This document shows positions 51,820 through 60,338 of a DNA stretch of 64,000 nucleotides, one piece after another. The notes beneath the pieces are model-generated. The model worked only from the letters and a program-made list of their open reading frames with translations, ran no database searches and was not told the origin of the DNA. This stretch comes from Burkholderia cepacia. GTDB taxonomy: Bacteria; Pseudomonadota; Gammaproteobacteria; Burkholderiales; Burkholderiaceae. The position numbers and the translations under genes were made by a program. Position 1 is the first letter of the stretch. Every line of letters starts with the position of its first letter. The DNA lies in assembly GCF_029962485.1 (NCBI RefSeq), contig NZ_CP073638.1:1860001-1924000 (forward strand), in the 5' to 3' direction.

Positions 51820-51951
51820 CATTGAATCGGCCAGGTTCCCGCGTGACGCGTCGTCGTGTGCGCGTCATCATGCCGATTCAGGATCGAGGATCAATCAGCT
51901 CAGGATTCGCATCGCCCGTCCTTCCCGGACACCCCGTCAAACGAGACCGTC

Positions 51952-53580
51952 ATGCCCGATTCCGCCTCCCTGCAGCAGCTGTTTCCCGCCTATCAGGACA
52001 TCCCCGCCGAGTTCCGGCTCACTGCACCGATCCACCAGCGCGTGTCGCTCGTCGACGGCGAACTGCGACCGTGGGACGGTGCGACCAAGACCGTGCTGTC
52101 GCCCGTGTGCGTGCGGCAGGCGGACGGCAGCGTCGAGCAGGTCGAAATCGGCAGCTACCCGGTGATGGGCGAAACGGAAAGCGACGCGGCGCTCGATGCC
52201 GCGGTGCGCGCATACGATGCCGGCCGCGGCGAGTGGCCGACCATGAAGGTCGAGCAGCGCATCGCGTGCATGCAGGACTTCATCAAGCGGATGGTCGCGC
52301 AGCGCGAACTCGTCGTGAACCTGATCATGTGGGAGATCGGCAAGAGCCTCGCCGATTCGCAGAAGGAATTCGACCGCACCGTCACGTACATGACGCAGAC
52401 GATCGATGCGCTGAAGGAGCTCGACAACGCGAACTCGCGCTTCGTGATCGCGGAAGGCACGATCGGCCAGATCCGCCGCACGCCGCTCGGCGTCGTGCTG
52501 TGCATGGGCCCGTACAACTATCCGCTGAACGAGACGTTCGCGACGCTGATCCCCGCGCTGCTGATGGGCAATACCGTGGTGTTCAAGCCGCCCCAGTACG
52601 GCACGCTGCTGTTCGAGCCGCTGCTCGAAGCGTTCCGCGACGCGTTTCCGAAGGGCGTGATCAACACGATCTACGCGCCCGGCGCGGTGGTCGTGCCGCA
52701 CATGCTCGCATCGGGCAAGATCAACGTGCTCGCGCTGATCGGGTCGAGCAAGGTCGCCGACCACCTGAAGAAGCAGCACCCGAAGTCGCACCGGCTGCGC
52801 GCGATCCTCGGCCTCGACGCGAAGAACGCGGCGATCGTGCTGCCCGACGCCGATCTCGACCTGACCGTGAAGGAGTGCCTGCTCGGCGCGCTGTCGTTCA
52901 ACGGCCAGCGCTGCACCGCGCTGAAGATGCTGCTCGTGCACCGCTCGATCGTCGACGAATTCCTGAAGCGCTTCACCGCCGCGCTCGAACAGCTGAAGAT
53001 CGGCATGCCGTGGGAGAAAGGCGTCAGCATCACGCCGCTGCCCGGCATGCATCGCACGGCCTACATGACGGACGCGATCGACGACGCGAAGGCCAGGGGC
53101 GCGCAGGTCGTCAATCATTCGGGCGGCGAGTTCAGCAAGACGCTGTTCTATCCGGCCGTCGTGTATCCGGTGTCGGAAGGGATGAAGCTGTACCGTGAGG
53201 AACAGTTCGGCCCGATCATTCCGGTCGCGCCGTTCGACGACGTCGAGACCGCCCTCGACTACGTGACGACGTCGGATCACGGCCAGCAGGTCAGCATCTT
53301 CGGTTCCGATCCGGCGCAGATCGGCGCGCTCGTCGATCCGCTCGTGAACCAGGTGTGCCGCGTGAACATCAACTGCCAGTGCCAGCGCGGGCCTGACGTG
53401 TTCCCGTTCGCGGGCCGCAAGGATTCGGCCGAAGGTACGCTGTCGGTGAGCGACGCGCTGCGCGCGTTCTCGATCCGCTCGATGGTCGCCGCGAAGCAGA
53501 CCGACAGCAGCAAGCAGCTGCTCGATTCGATCGTGTCGGATCACCACTCGAAGTTCATCAACACGGGCTTCATTTTCTGA
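51952..53580 (+). CDS. GapN-like aldehyde dehydrogenase with altered general-base motif
   Basis: 542 residues. ALDH fold: PYNYP (Asn189), nucleophile Cys321 in FNGQRCTALK, and EEQFGPI. It resembles the non-phosphorylating NADP glyceraldehyde-3-phosphate dehydrogenase group, but the usual ELGGKN general-base motif reads GLDAKN with Gly287 in place of glutamate. Activity may be reduced, changed in substrate, or supported by another residue. No signal peptide. ATG at 51952. It appears to be a single-gene transcript ending at the hairpin at 53600. Confidence 0.85.
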   Translation: MPDSASLQQLFPAYQDIPAEFRLTAPIHQRVSLVDGELRPWDGATKTVLSPVCVRQADGSVEQVEIGSYPVMGETESDAALDAAVRAYDAGRGEWPTMKVEQRIACMQDFIKRMVAQRELVVNLIMWEIGKSLADSQKEFDRTVTYMTQTIDALKELDNANSRFVIAEGTIGQIRRTPLGVVLCMGPYNYPLNETFATLIPALLMGNTVVFKPPQYGTLLFEPLLEAFRDAFPKGVINTIYAPGAVVVPHMLASGKINVLALIGSSKVADHLKKQHPKSHRLRAILGLDAKNAAIVLPDADLDLTVKECLLGALSFNGQRCTALKMLLVHRSIVDEFLKRFTAALEQLKIGMPWEKGVSITPLPGMHRTAYMTDAIDDAKARGAQVVNHSGGEFSKTLFYPAVVYPVSEGMKLYREEQFGPIIPVAPFDDVETALDYVTTSDHGQQVSIFGSDPAQIGALVDPLVNQVCRVNINCQCQRGPDVFPFAGRKDSAEGTLSVSDALRAFSIRSMVAAKQTDSSKQLLDSIVSDHHSKFINTGFIF

Positions 53581-53599
53581 AGCCGCGTCGATGCTTGAG

Positions 53600-53629
53600 C
53601 CCTCCGCCGTGCGTCAGCGCCGCGGAGGG
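53600..53629 (+). terminator. Terminator after the GapN-like gene
   Basis: CCCTCCGC (53600-53607) and GCGGAGGG (53622-53629) form an 8-bp stem, followed by TTTC. It ends the plus-strand gene; the converging LysE gene stops 21 bp on. Confidence 0.7.
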
Positions 53630-53649
53630 TTTCGGCAACGACCGCGCGG

Positions 53650-54282
53650 CTAGACGTTCGTCACCAGCAGCCGAATCCCCGCCACGCCGAACACGACGGC
53701 CAGACACGCCTCCATCGCACGGCGGCCACGCACGTACAGCCGGCGTGCACCGTCCATCGAGAACACGAGCGCATACCCGCCGAACACGAGGCTGCCGATC
53801 ACGAGGCAGCCCGGCACGACGGCGCCGTGCGACGCACCCGCGCCGTTCGACGACAGCGCGACGATCGATACCCACACGAGAATCGCCTTCGGATTGGTCA
53901 GGTGCAGCATCGCGCCGTGCACGTAGAAGCGCGACAACCGCTGCTCGCGCGCCGCGTTCACCGATGCCGCCACCGGGCCCGACAGCGCCGTGCGCCCCGA
54001 CTTGAACGCGAGCCACAGCAGGTACAGCCCGCCGAAGACCTTGATCGCGACCAGGAGCTTCGACCACGCGAGCAGCGCGGCCGATACGCCGAGCGCCGCC
54101 ACCGTCGCCCAGAACATCGACCCGGAAATGACGCCGAGCGCGAACGCCAGCGCCGCCTTGCGGCCCTGGTTCGCGGCGACCGACATGATCGCCAGGTTGC
54201 TCGGCCCCGGGCTGGCCGTGCCGATGAAGTAAGCCGTATAGGCGAGCAGCAGGTTGGCCGAGAAGAAGGCGTGGACGCTCAT
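53650..54282 (-). CDS. LysE/RhtB family amino-acid exporter
   Basis: 210 residues with about six hydrophobic helices. The LysE pattern is clear: TASPGPSNLAIMSVAANQGRK, shown in part, near the N-terminus, and HLTNPKAILVWVSIVAL in the middle. The family exports amino acids or derivatives. The ATG at 54282 has GAGG at nine bases; a longer open frame upstream is basic and not family-like. Monocistronic, converging with the GapN-like gene. Confidence 0.9.
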   Translation of the reverse strand: MSVHAFFSANLLLAYTAYFIGTASPGPSNLAIMSVAANQGRKAALAFALGVISGSMFWATVAALGVSAALLAWSKLLVAIKVFGGLYLLWLAFKSGRTALSGPVAASVNAAREQRLSRFYVHGAMLHLTNPKAILVWVSIVALSSNGAGASHGAVVPGCLVIGSLVFGGYALVFSMDGARRLYVRGRRAMEACLAVVFGVAGIRLLVTNV

Positions 54283-54873
54283 GTCGAACCTCGCAGGGAT
54301 GATCTGGAGATTGTTGGCAAACGCACGCCGTCTGCCCATGGACAGTTGGCCGGCAATTCGCTGGGCCAGTTTCGTGGCCATGGGCCCGGATCGTCGCTCG
54401 CGTATACGTCTCGGTTTTGAAACAACTGAGGCATTCGCAGCAGGTTTGCGTCGCGCTACGCGAGGCGTCCCGTTCCGGCATGTCGCACCGGCGAACGTAC
54501 GTCAGACGTGGCCGGGACGCGCGAAACGCATCGTCCCGGCCGCTCGCTGACGGAATCATGCGACAGGTTTTATGCGGGCGTTACGTTACATCCCTGAAGC
54601 ATTTCGACTCGTCGATCCGTTTTGCGTGCGCGGCACACATCGCGCCGCGCGTATGGATGCCTTCCTCGAGCGCCGCCTCGATCCAGTACCGGCGGGACTC
54701 GCCGACGTCGCGTTATCACGGCTCAACATTACTCAACAATCGTCCCGCGACGCTGGTACGGAACCTGCATTCCGTTCGGGTGAACACCGCGCCGATCAAA
54801 GCGCGGACACACATCCACCCACGGGCGCGTCCACGGATTCGCCCGAACGATCCGCACACGCACGAGGCTCTTC
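54283..54873. other. Gene-free region
   Basis: 591 bp between the LysE gene start and a small helical-protein gene on the other strand. Several weak open frames exist but none has a ribosome site or coding bias. No hairpin stronger than chance was noticed. Confidence 0.45.
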
Positions 54874-55197
54874 ATGGATGCGCTGCCCAACTCGTCCGAT
54901 ACGTCATTCCAGCTCTTTCTCGCGAAGGTGCTCGAACAGCCGCTGCCCGACTGGACCGAAAAACAGCAGATGGAACTCGAGATGGCGCGCACGCTGTCGA
55001 CGCAAATGGTCAACCTCGCCGAAGACATGCGCGGCCGTACACCCGACCTCGCACGTTGCCTCGTGCTGCTTCGCTACGCCAAAGTGCTCGACTTCATGCT
55101 GACGTCGCTTGCATCGCACCGCGACATTCATCCGCAGACGCTGCGCACGCTGTTCCGGCTCGCGAACCTGAAGGTCGACGACGCCTATCCGGCTTGA
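54874..55197 (+). CDS. Small helical cytoplasmic protein, unknown
   Basis: 107 residues, mostly amphipathic helix (FLAKVLEQPLPDWTEKQQMELEMARTLSTQMVNLAEDM in part) with no membrane or signal segment. The heptad-like leucines could make a coiled coil or helical bundle. GAGG lies at six bases before the ATG. No family recognised. It may be cotranscribed with the following gene, 73 bp away. Confidence 0.6.
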   Translation: MDALPNSSDTSFQLFLAKVLEQPLPDWTEKQQMELEMARTLSTQMVNLAEDMRGRTPDLARCLVLLRYAKVLDFMLTSLASHRDIHPQTLRTLFRLANLKVDDAYPA

Positions 55198-55270
55198 ACC
55201 GGCACACCGCATCGGCTGCCACGGACGGCCATCGCGGCAGGCACGGCCGCGCCGGGTTCCGTCCATCGAC

Positions 55271-55825
55271 ATGCCCCTCGTGAACGCGGCCGACTTCGAC
55301 CGGATCTGGCCGGCCATCTGCGATACGCCGGCCTGGTCCGTGACGAAAGGTCAGGGCAGCTTCCTCACGTTCGAGTTCGGACAACCCGCGCTGCATGTCC
55401 GCGAGCCGCGCGTCGGCGCGTCCGGCCTGTCCGCCTCGGCGCGCGACAGGCTGGCGTCGCGGCACGTGAGCGTCGCCGGCGACGGACACCTGTGGATCTG
55501 CTACTGCCACTGGTCGATCGCGTTCGACGGCCGTGAACTCGCGCATAGCGAATCGCGCGCCGGCGACATCGCGGCCGCCGCGCTGCAGCTCGACGGACAG
55601 TTCCTGAGATCGGTCGCGCCGCGCACCCAGCCGGGTGCGTGGGCCTTCGACTTCGACCTCGGCGGCAGGCTGACGACCTGGCCGTACGGCGACGACCCGG
55701 CCGACGAGCAGTGGCATCTGTACGACGGGCGCACGGGCAACGTGCTGACCGCGCTGGCCGACGGCACCTGGTCGTACGGCCCCGCGAACGTCGCGCCGGC
55801 CCCGGGATCAGTCGGCCCGCAATAG
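55271..55825 (+). CDS. Hypothetical cytoplasmic protein (immunity-like pattern)
   Basis: 184 residues. An N-terminal FLTFEFGQPALHVREPR strand, central HLWICYCHWSIAFDGREL, then FDFDLGGRLTTWPYGDDPADEQWHLYDG, shown in part. The repeated DLGG-TWPYGDD-QW-LY ending occurs in small bacterial proteins of unknown role, some annotated as immunity-like. I cannot support a function. ATG at 55271; no signal peptide. Confidence 0.55.
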   Translation: MPLVNAADFDRIWPAICDTPAWSVTKGQGSFLTFEFGQPALHVREPRVGASGLSASARDRLASRHVSVAGDGHLWICYCHWSIAFDGRELAHSESRAGDIAAAALQLDGQFLRSVAPRTQPGAWAFDFDLGGRLTTWPYGDDPADEQWHLYDGRTGNVLTALADGTWSYGPANVAPAPGSVGPQ

Positions 55826-55919
55826 CCCCGCGTTCCACTTCCGGCTACGCGGCGTCTGATCCCGCCCATCAGCGCCGCACGCCAGTCCGTGCGCGCAAAC
55901 GGATGTACAATCGCGCGCC

Positions 55920-56405
55920 ATGAACGCACTTCGCCACTTCCTGCTTCGGCCAGGCGTCGCGCGACAGCTGTTGTGGGGTTTCCTCCTCGTGACGCTGCTG
56001 TCCCGCGCGCTGATGTCGGGCGCCGTGATGCTCGATCCGGACGGTCCGGATGCGGGCTCGGTGGTGCTGTGTTCGGGCCGCGGCCCGCTGATCGTCGCGG
56101 GCGCCGCACTGGCCGCCCGCTTCGATGCGAGCACGCCGATCACGCCGGCCAACGATGCGCTGGCGCTCGTCGATGCGCTCAAGCATGACGCGCATGCCGG
56201 CAAGACGGCGTCCTCCGGCAACGGCGACAGTCTGTGCGCATTCGGTGCCGCGCTGTTCACCGCGCTCGCGTCGTTCGTGCTGCTGGTGCTGCTGTTTCCC
56301 GCCGCGGCGCCGCGACGGTTCCGCGTTCACTTCGACAGTCTTCCTTTCGTGCGATCGATATTCGACGATCGCCCGCCTTCTCGCGCGCCTCCTCTGTTCT
56401 GCTGA
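55920..56405 (+). CDS. DUF2946-like membrane protein in a metal-uptake set
   Basis: 161 residues with a first helix (LLWGFLLVTLLSRALMSGAV) and a second (ALFTALASFVLLVLLFPAAA), VLCSGRGP and SLCAFG cysteines between, and a disordered basic tail. DUF2946 proteins commonly accompany PepSY and TonB receptor genes, as here (next genes at 56648 and 58155), and are linked to copper or iron handling. The ATG is at the expected place. Confidence 0.7.
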   Translation: MNALRHFLLRPGVARQLLWGFLLVTLLSRALMSGAVMLDPDGPDAGSVVLCSGRGPLIVAGAALAARFDASTPITPANDALALVDALKHDAHAGKTASSGNGDSLCAFGAALFTALASFVLLVLLFPAAAPRRFRVHFDSLPFVRSIFDDRPPSRAPPLFC

Positions 56406-56420
56406 ACGTTCCGCCCTGTG

Positions 56421-56446
56421 GCGCATGCACGTCGATGTGCATGCGC
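56421..56446 (+). other. Perfect hairpin after the DUF2946-like gene
   Basis: GCGCATGCAC (56421-56430) and GTGCATGCGC (56437-56446) form a perfect 10-bp stem with a 6-base loop, 16 bp past the stop. No T-run follows, so it may be a stabiliser or attenuator rather than a terminator. Confidence 0.5.
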
Positions 56447-56647
56447 GTTCACGCCGTTCGTTTCACACGACCTGATTCAAGCGTTCATCCGCATGCCCGC
56501 ATCGCGCGGGCGACGCCGCGTCGCGCACCGTTTGCGCACGACGCCGTGCCGCCCGTTGCGTCGATGCGCGCACGCGGGTGCGACGCGCGTTGACGGCGGC
56601 CGGCCCGCGCCGGTCCTGCCGCTCGACGAACACGAGGAGCTGACACC

Positions 56648-58114
56648 ATGTCGACCACCGTCGATCGGGCAATCTCGCCCACCCATTCCGCAAGCGCCGG
56701 TTACCGGACGCTCTGGCGCTGGCACTTCTATGCCGGCCTGTTCGTGATGCCGTTTCTCGTGATCCTCGCGATCACGGGCACGCTTTACTGCTTCCAGCCG
56801 CAGATCGAGCCGCTGCTGTACCCACACCGGCTGGTCGTCGAGCCGCAGGCCACGCCGCGGCTCGACGCCGACACGCTGCTCGCGCGCGCACGCACCGCGA
56901 TGCCGGCCGGCGCAACGCCGGTGTCCGCGCAGGTGTCCACCGCGCCCGACCGCAGCGCCGAATACGTATTCCGGCTGCGCGACGGTAGCCGCGAGAGCGT
57001 GTACGTGAACCCGTACGACGGCAGCGTGCTCGGCACGCTGAGCGTGGAGAACCGCTTCATGCAGGTCGCCCGGATGCTGCATCGCAAGCTGCTGCTCGGC
57101 AAGACGGGCGAGCTGCTGATGGAGCTCGCCGCCTGCTGGACCTTCGTGATGATCGGCACCGGCATCGCGCTGTGGTGGCCACGCGGCACCACGCGCGTCG
57201 GGCGCGCACTGCGGCCCGACCTGTCGCTGCGCGGCCGGCCGCTGAAAAGCGTCCACGCGACGGCCGGCATCTGGCTCGCGGCTGGCACCGTCGCATTCAT
57301 CCTGTCGGGGCTGCCGTGGTCGGGCTCGTGGGGCAAGAACTTCAAGGCGCTCGCGGCGACCGTGAACCTCGGCGCGCCGGAAGGCGCATGGGGCGGCTCA
57401 TCGGTGCGCTCGACGCGCCCGGGCGCGGTAACAACGCCCGAGCATGCGCCCGCGCAAACCGCCGCACCATCGGGCCATCATCACGATTCGGACGACTCGA
57501 TGCCGGAGATGGTGATGGACGACCTGCCGTTGCCGCAAACGCCGTGGGCGGTCGGCAACGTACCCGTTCCGCATTCGCCGTCAGCGCCGACGCCCGCGCC
57601 GCTGCCGCTGGCCCGCGCGATCGCGATCGTCGCCGGCCTCGGCGTGACGAGCGGCTACACGCTCGCGCTGCCATCCGGCGCGGACGGCGTGTTCACCGCG
57701 TCGTACTTCCCCGCCGACCCGAAGGCGGAACGCACGATCTACATCGACCAGTACAGCGGCGCCGTGCTCAAGGACATCCGCTATGACGACTACGGCGCCG
57801 TATCGCGGGCCGTGTCGTACGGCACGTCGCTGCACATGGGCCGCTACTTCGGGCTCGCGAACCAGATCATTTGCGCGGTGTTGTCGCTCGGGCTGGCCGC
57901 AATGGCCGTCACGGGCACCGTGATGTGGTGGAAGCGCCGCCCGGCCGGAAAGCTGGGCGCACCCTCGCGCGAACGCGGCACGCCGCCGATGCGCGGCTGG
58001 GTCACCGGACTCGTGCTGCTCGGTATCGTCTTCCCGTTGATGGGAATCACGATCGTCGCGGTCTGGCTCGTCGACCGGCTGCTGTTCGGCCGCGCGACGC
58101 GTACCGCTGCGTGA
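56648..58114 (+). CDS. PepSY-associated membrane protein (PiuB type)
   Basis: 488 residues. Hydrophobic helices near 30-50, 160-180, 210-230, 410-435 and 455-480, with periplasmic PepSY-like repeats between (VYVNPYDGSVLGTL, IYIDQYSGAVLKDI). A histidine/aspartate stretch (GHHHDSDD) in the central loop could bind metal. PiuB-type proteins act at the inner membrane with TonB receptors in iron uptake, likely as reductases. GAGGAG is seven bases before the ATG. Next gene is a TonB receptor, 40 bp on. Confidence 0.88.
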   Translation: MSTTVDRAISPTHSASAGYRTLWRWHFYAGLFVMPFLVILAITGTLYCFQPQIEPLLYPHRLVVEPQATPRLDADTLLARARTAMPAGATPVSAQVSTAPDRSAEYVFRLRDGSRESVYVNPYDGSVLGTLSVENRFMQVARMLHRKLLLGKTGELLMELAACWTFVMIGTGIALWWPRGTTRVGRALRPDLSLRGRPLKSVHATAGIWLAAGTVAFILSGLPWSGSWGKNFKALAATVNLGAPEGAWGGSSVRSTRPGAVTTPEHAPAQTAAPSGHHHDSDDSMPEMVMDDLPLPQTPWAVGNVPVPHSPSAPTPAPLPLARAIAIVAGLGVTSGYTLALPSGADGVFTASYFPADPKAERTIYIDQYSGAVLKDIRYDDYGAVSRAVSYGTSLHMGRYFGLANQIICAVLSLGLAAMAVTGTVMWWKRRPAGKLGAPSRERGTPPMRGWVTGLVLLGIVFPLMGITIVAVWLVDRLLFGRATRTAA

Positions 58115-58154
58115 TCGACGCAAGCGCTTCCCCCATTCAAAGGAAACCGAAACA

Positions 58155-60272
58155 ATGAAGTTCAGATTGATGCTGCCCGCCGCCGTTCTCGCGGCCTTCT
58201 CTCCCGCCGGGCAGGCACAGGAAAGCGGTATCGACAGCACGGGCACCACGCTCGCCCCGATCCGCGTCGACGCGCAGAAAGCGCCCGCGCTCACGCAACC
58301 GCTCGATACCGGCAGCCATCTCGGCCTGTCGTCGCTCGAAACGCCCGCGAGCGTCGAGCAGATCGATCGCAAGACGCTCGACACGCGCGGCGACAATTCG
58401 ATCATCGACGCAGTGAGCCGCGCCGCCGGCATCAGCGCGTCGCCGCACCCCGGCAACGGCAACTCGGAGCTCGCCGCGCGCGGCTTCGTCGGTGCGTCGT
58501 CGGTCACGCAGCTCTATGACGGCGTGCGCCCGTACGGCGCGATCGGTGTCACGTTCCCGTTCGACACGTGGTCGGTCGACCATATCGACGTGCTGCGCGG
58601 CCCGGCTTCGGTGATCTACGGCGAAGGTGCGATCGGCGGCATCGTCAACATCGTGCCGAAGAAGCCGACACGCACGCCGATCCGCAACGAGCTGCAGGTC
58701 GGCGGCGGCACCGAGGGCACGGCGCGCGCCGCGTTCGGCAGCGGCGGTGCGATCAACGACAAGCTGTCGTACCGCTTCGACATCAGCGGCAACCGCTCGT
58801 CGAACTGGGTCGACCGCGGCGATTCGCGCAACCTGTCAGTCTCCGGCGCGCTGCGCTACGATGTAACGCCCGACCTGTACGTGACGGCGTCGTATGCGCA
58901 GGGCTTCATGCACCCGATGCAGTATTTCGGTGTGCCGCTCGTGAACGGCGCGCGCGATCGCGCGCTCGACAAGAAGAACTACAACGTCGGTGACAGCGAC
59001 ATCGCGTTCCGCGACAGCTGGGCCACCGTGTCGGCGAACTGGCAGCCGAGCGACAGCCTGAACGTGACGACCACGCTGTACCGGATGAAGAGCAACCGTC
59101 ACTGGAAGGACGCCGAGTACTACACGTACCTGCCGTCGAGCGCGCAGGTCCGGCGCAGCAGCTACACGGAAATCTTCCACGACCAGGAACAGTACGGCAA
59201 CGTGACGACGGCCACCGTGAGCAGCGCGCTGCTCGGCATGCGCAACACGTTCTCGACCGGCTTCGAGTTCAACCACACGACGTTCCAGCACGACAACAAC
59301 TCGCCGTATTCGGGCACGTCGACGGTCGATCCGTTCAACTTCGACCTGGGCAGTTTCATCAACACGGCCGGCACGTATCCGAAGTACCGCAGCCAGTCGA
59401 ACCAGTACGCGCTGTTCGCGGAGAACCGGCTCGAGATCACGTCGCGCTGGTCGGTGATCGGCGGGCTGCGCTACGACCACGCAAGCGTGAACCGCGACGA
59501 TCTCGTCAACGGCGGCGCGTTCACGAAGGTGTTCGCGAATACCGGCTGGCGCATCGGCACCGTGTACGACGTGCGGCCCGGTCTCGCCGTGTATGGCCAG
59601 TACTCGGTGTCGGCCGATCCGGTCAGCTCGCTGCTGTCGCTGAATGCGTCGAAGGCGAACTTCACGCTCGCGACCGGCAAGCAGATCGAGATCGGCGTGA
59701 AGCAGTCGTTCCTCGACGGCAAGGCGGAATGGACGCTCGCCGCGTACCGGATCGTGAAGAGCAACCTGTTGACGGCCGATCCGGTGAACCCGAACCAGTC
59801 GATCCAGGTCGGCCAGCAGTCGTCGCGCGGGCTCGAGGCGACGGTCGGCGCGGAGATCGCGAAGGACTGGCGGGTCGACGCGAACGTGTCGATCCTGCGC
59901 GCGAAGTACGACGATTTCCAGCAGTCGTCCGGCGGCACGACGGTGTCGCGCGCGGGCAATGTGCCGGTGTCGGTGCCGCAGCGGCTCGCGAACCTGTGGG
60001 TGAGCTGGCGCTTCGCGCCTGACTGGACGGGCATCGCGGGCGTCAAGTACGTCGGCAAGCGCTTCGCCGATACCGCGAACCAGCTCGTAATGCCGTCGTA
60101 CACGACCGTCGACCTCGGTCTCGCGTGGAAGCCGCGCAAGGACACGACGATCACCGCGCGTGCGTACAACGTGTTCAACCGCCGCTACGTGCAGTCCGCG
60201 TACTACAACGAGACGCAGTACCTGCTCGGCAACGACCGGCGGTTCGAGGTGCTGGCGAACTACCGGTTCTGA
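58155..60272 (+). CDS. TonB-dependent outer-membrane receptor
   Basis: 705 residues. Signal peptide to about residue 22, plug domain about 50-170 (GVRPYGAIGVTFPFDTWSVDHIDVLRGPASVIYGEGAIGGIVNI in part), barrel thereafter, ending in RRFEVLANYRF with the terminal phenylalanine. It is in an operon with the PepSY and DUF2946-like genes, so it is most likely a ferric-siderophore or copper-complex receptor. It is not closely similar to the receptor at 48919. Confidence 0.93.
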   Translation: MKFRLMLPAAVLAAFSPAGQAQESGIDSTGTTLAPIRVDAQKAPALTQPLDTGSHLGLSSLETPASVEQIDRKTLDTRGDNSIIDAVSRAAGISASPHPGNGNSELAARGFVGASSVTQLYDGVRPYGAIGVTFPFDTWSVDHIDVLRGPASVIYGEGAIGGIVNIVPKKPTRTPIRNELQVGGGTEGTARAAFGSGGAINDKLSYRFDISGNRSSNWVDRGDSRNLSVSGALRYDVTPDLYVTASYAQGFMHPMQYFGVPLVNGARDRALDKKNYNVGDSDIAFRDSWATVSANWQPSDSLNVTTTLYRMKSNRHWKDAEYYTYLPSSAQVRRSSYTEIFHDQEQYGNVTTATVSSALLGMRNTFSTGFEFNHTTFQHDNNSPYSGTSTVDPFNFDLGSFINTAGTYPKYRSQSNQYALFAENRLEITSRWSVIGGLRYDHASVNRDDLVNGGAFTKVFANTGWRIGTVYDVRPGLAVYGQYSVSADPVSSLLSLNASKANFTLATGKQIEIGVKQSFLDGKAEWTLAAYRIVKSNLLTADPVNPNQSIQVGQQSSRGLEATVGAEIAKDWRVDANVSILRAKYDDFQQSSGGTTVSRAGNVPVSVPQRLANLWVSWRFAPDWTGIAGVKYVGKRFADTANQLVMPSYTTVDLGLAWKPRKDTTITARAYNVFNRRYVQSAYYNETQYLLGNDRRFEVLANYRF

Positions 60273-60284
60273 CGGTACTTGCAC

Positions 60285-60319
60285 GGCGGCGCGGCCGGTC
60301 AGTCTCCGGCCGCGCCGCC
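60285..60319. terminator. Strong hairpin between convergent genes
   Basis: GGCGGCGCGGCCGG (60285-60298) and CCGGCCGCGCCGCC (60306-60319) pair over 14 bp with a 7-base loop, 12 bp past the receptor stop and 19 bp before the OYE gene end. Confidence 0.75.
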
Positions 60320-60338
60320 GCAGGCACGCACGCGCACA

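Larger units (their letters stand above)
51049..51951. other. Long intergenic region between TonB receptor and GapN-like gene
   Basis: 903 bp. It contains a Fur-like palindrome (51254-51274) and a perfect 8-2-8 palindrome (51802-51819). The middle (51400-51600) is GC-rich without a supported gene. Several plus-strand open frames here have no coding character or ribosome site. Confidence 0.6.

Noticed and set aside
51342..51825. Several plus-strand open frames in the gap before the GapN-like gene
   Set aside because: No ribosome site, no family pattern, and composition like non-coding DNA.
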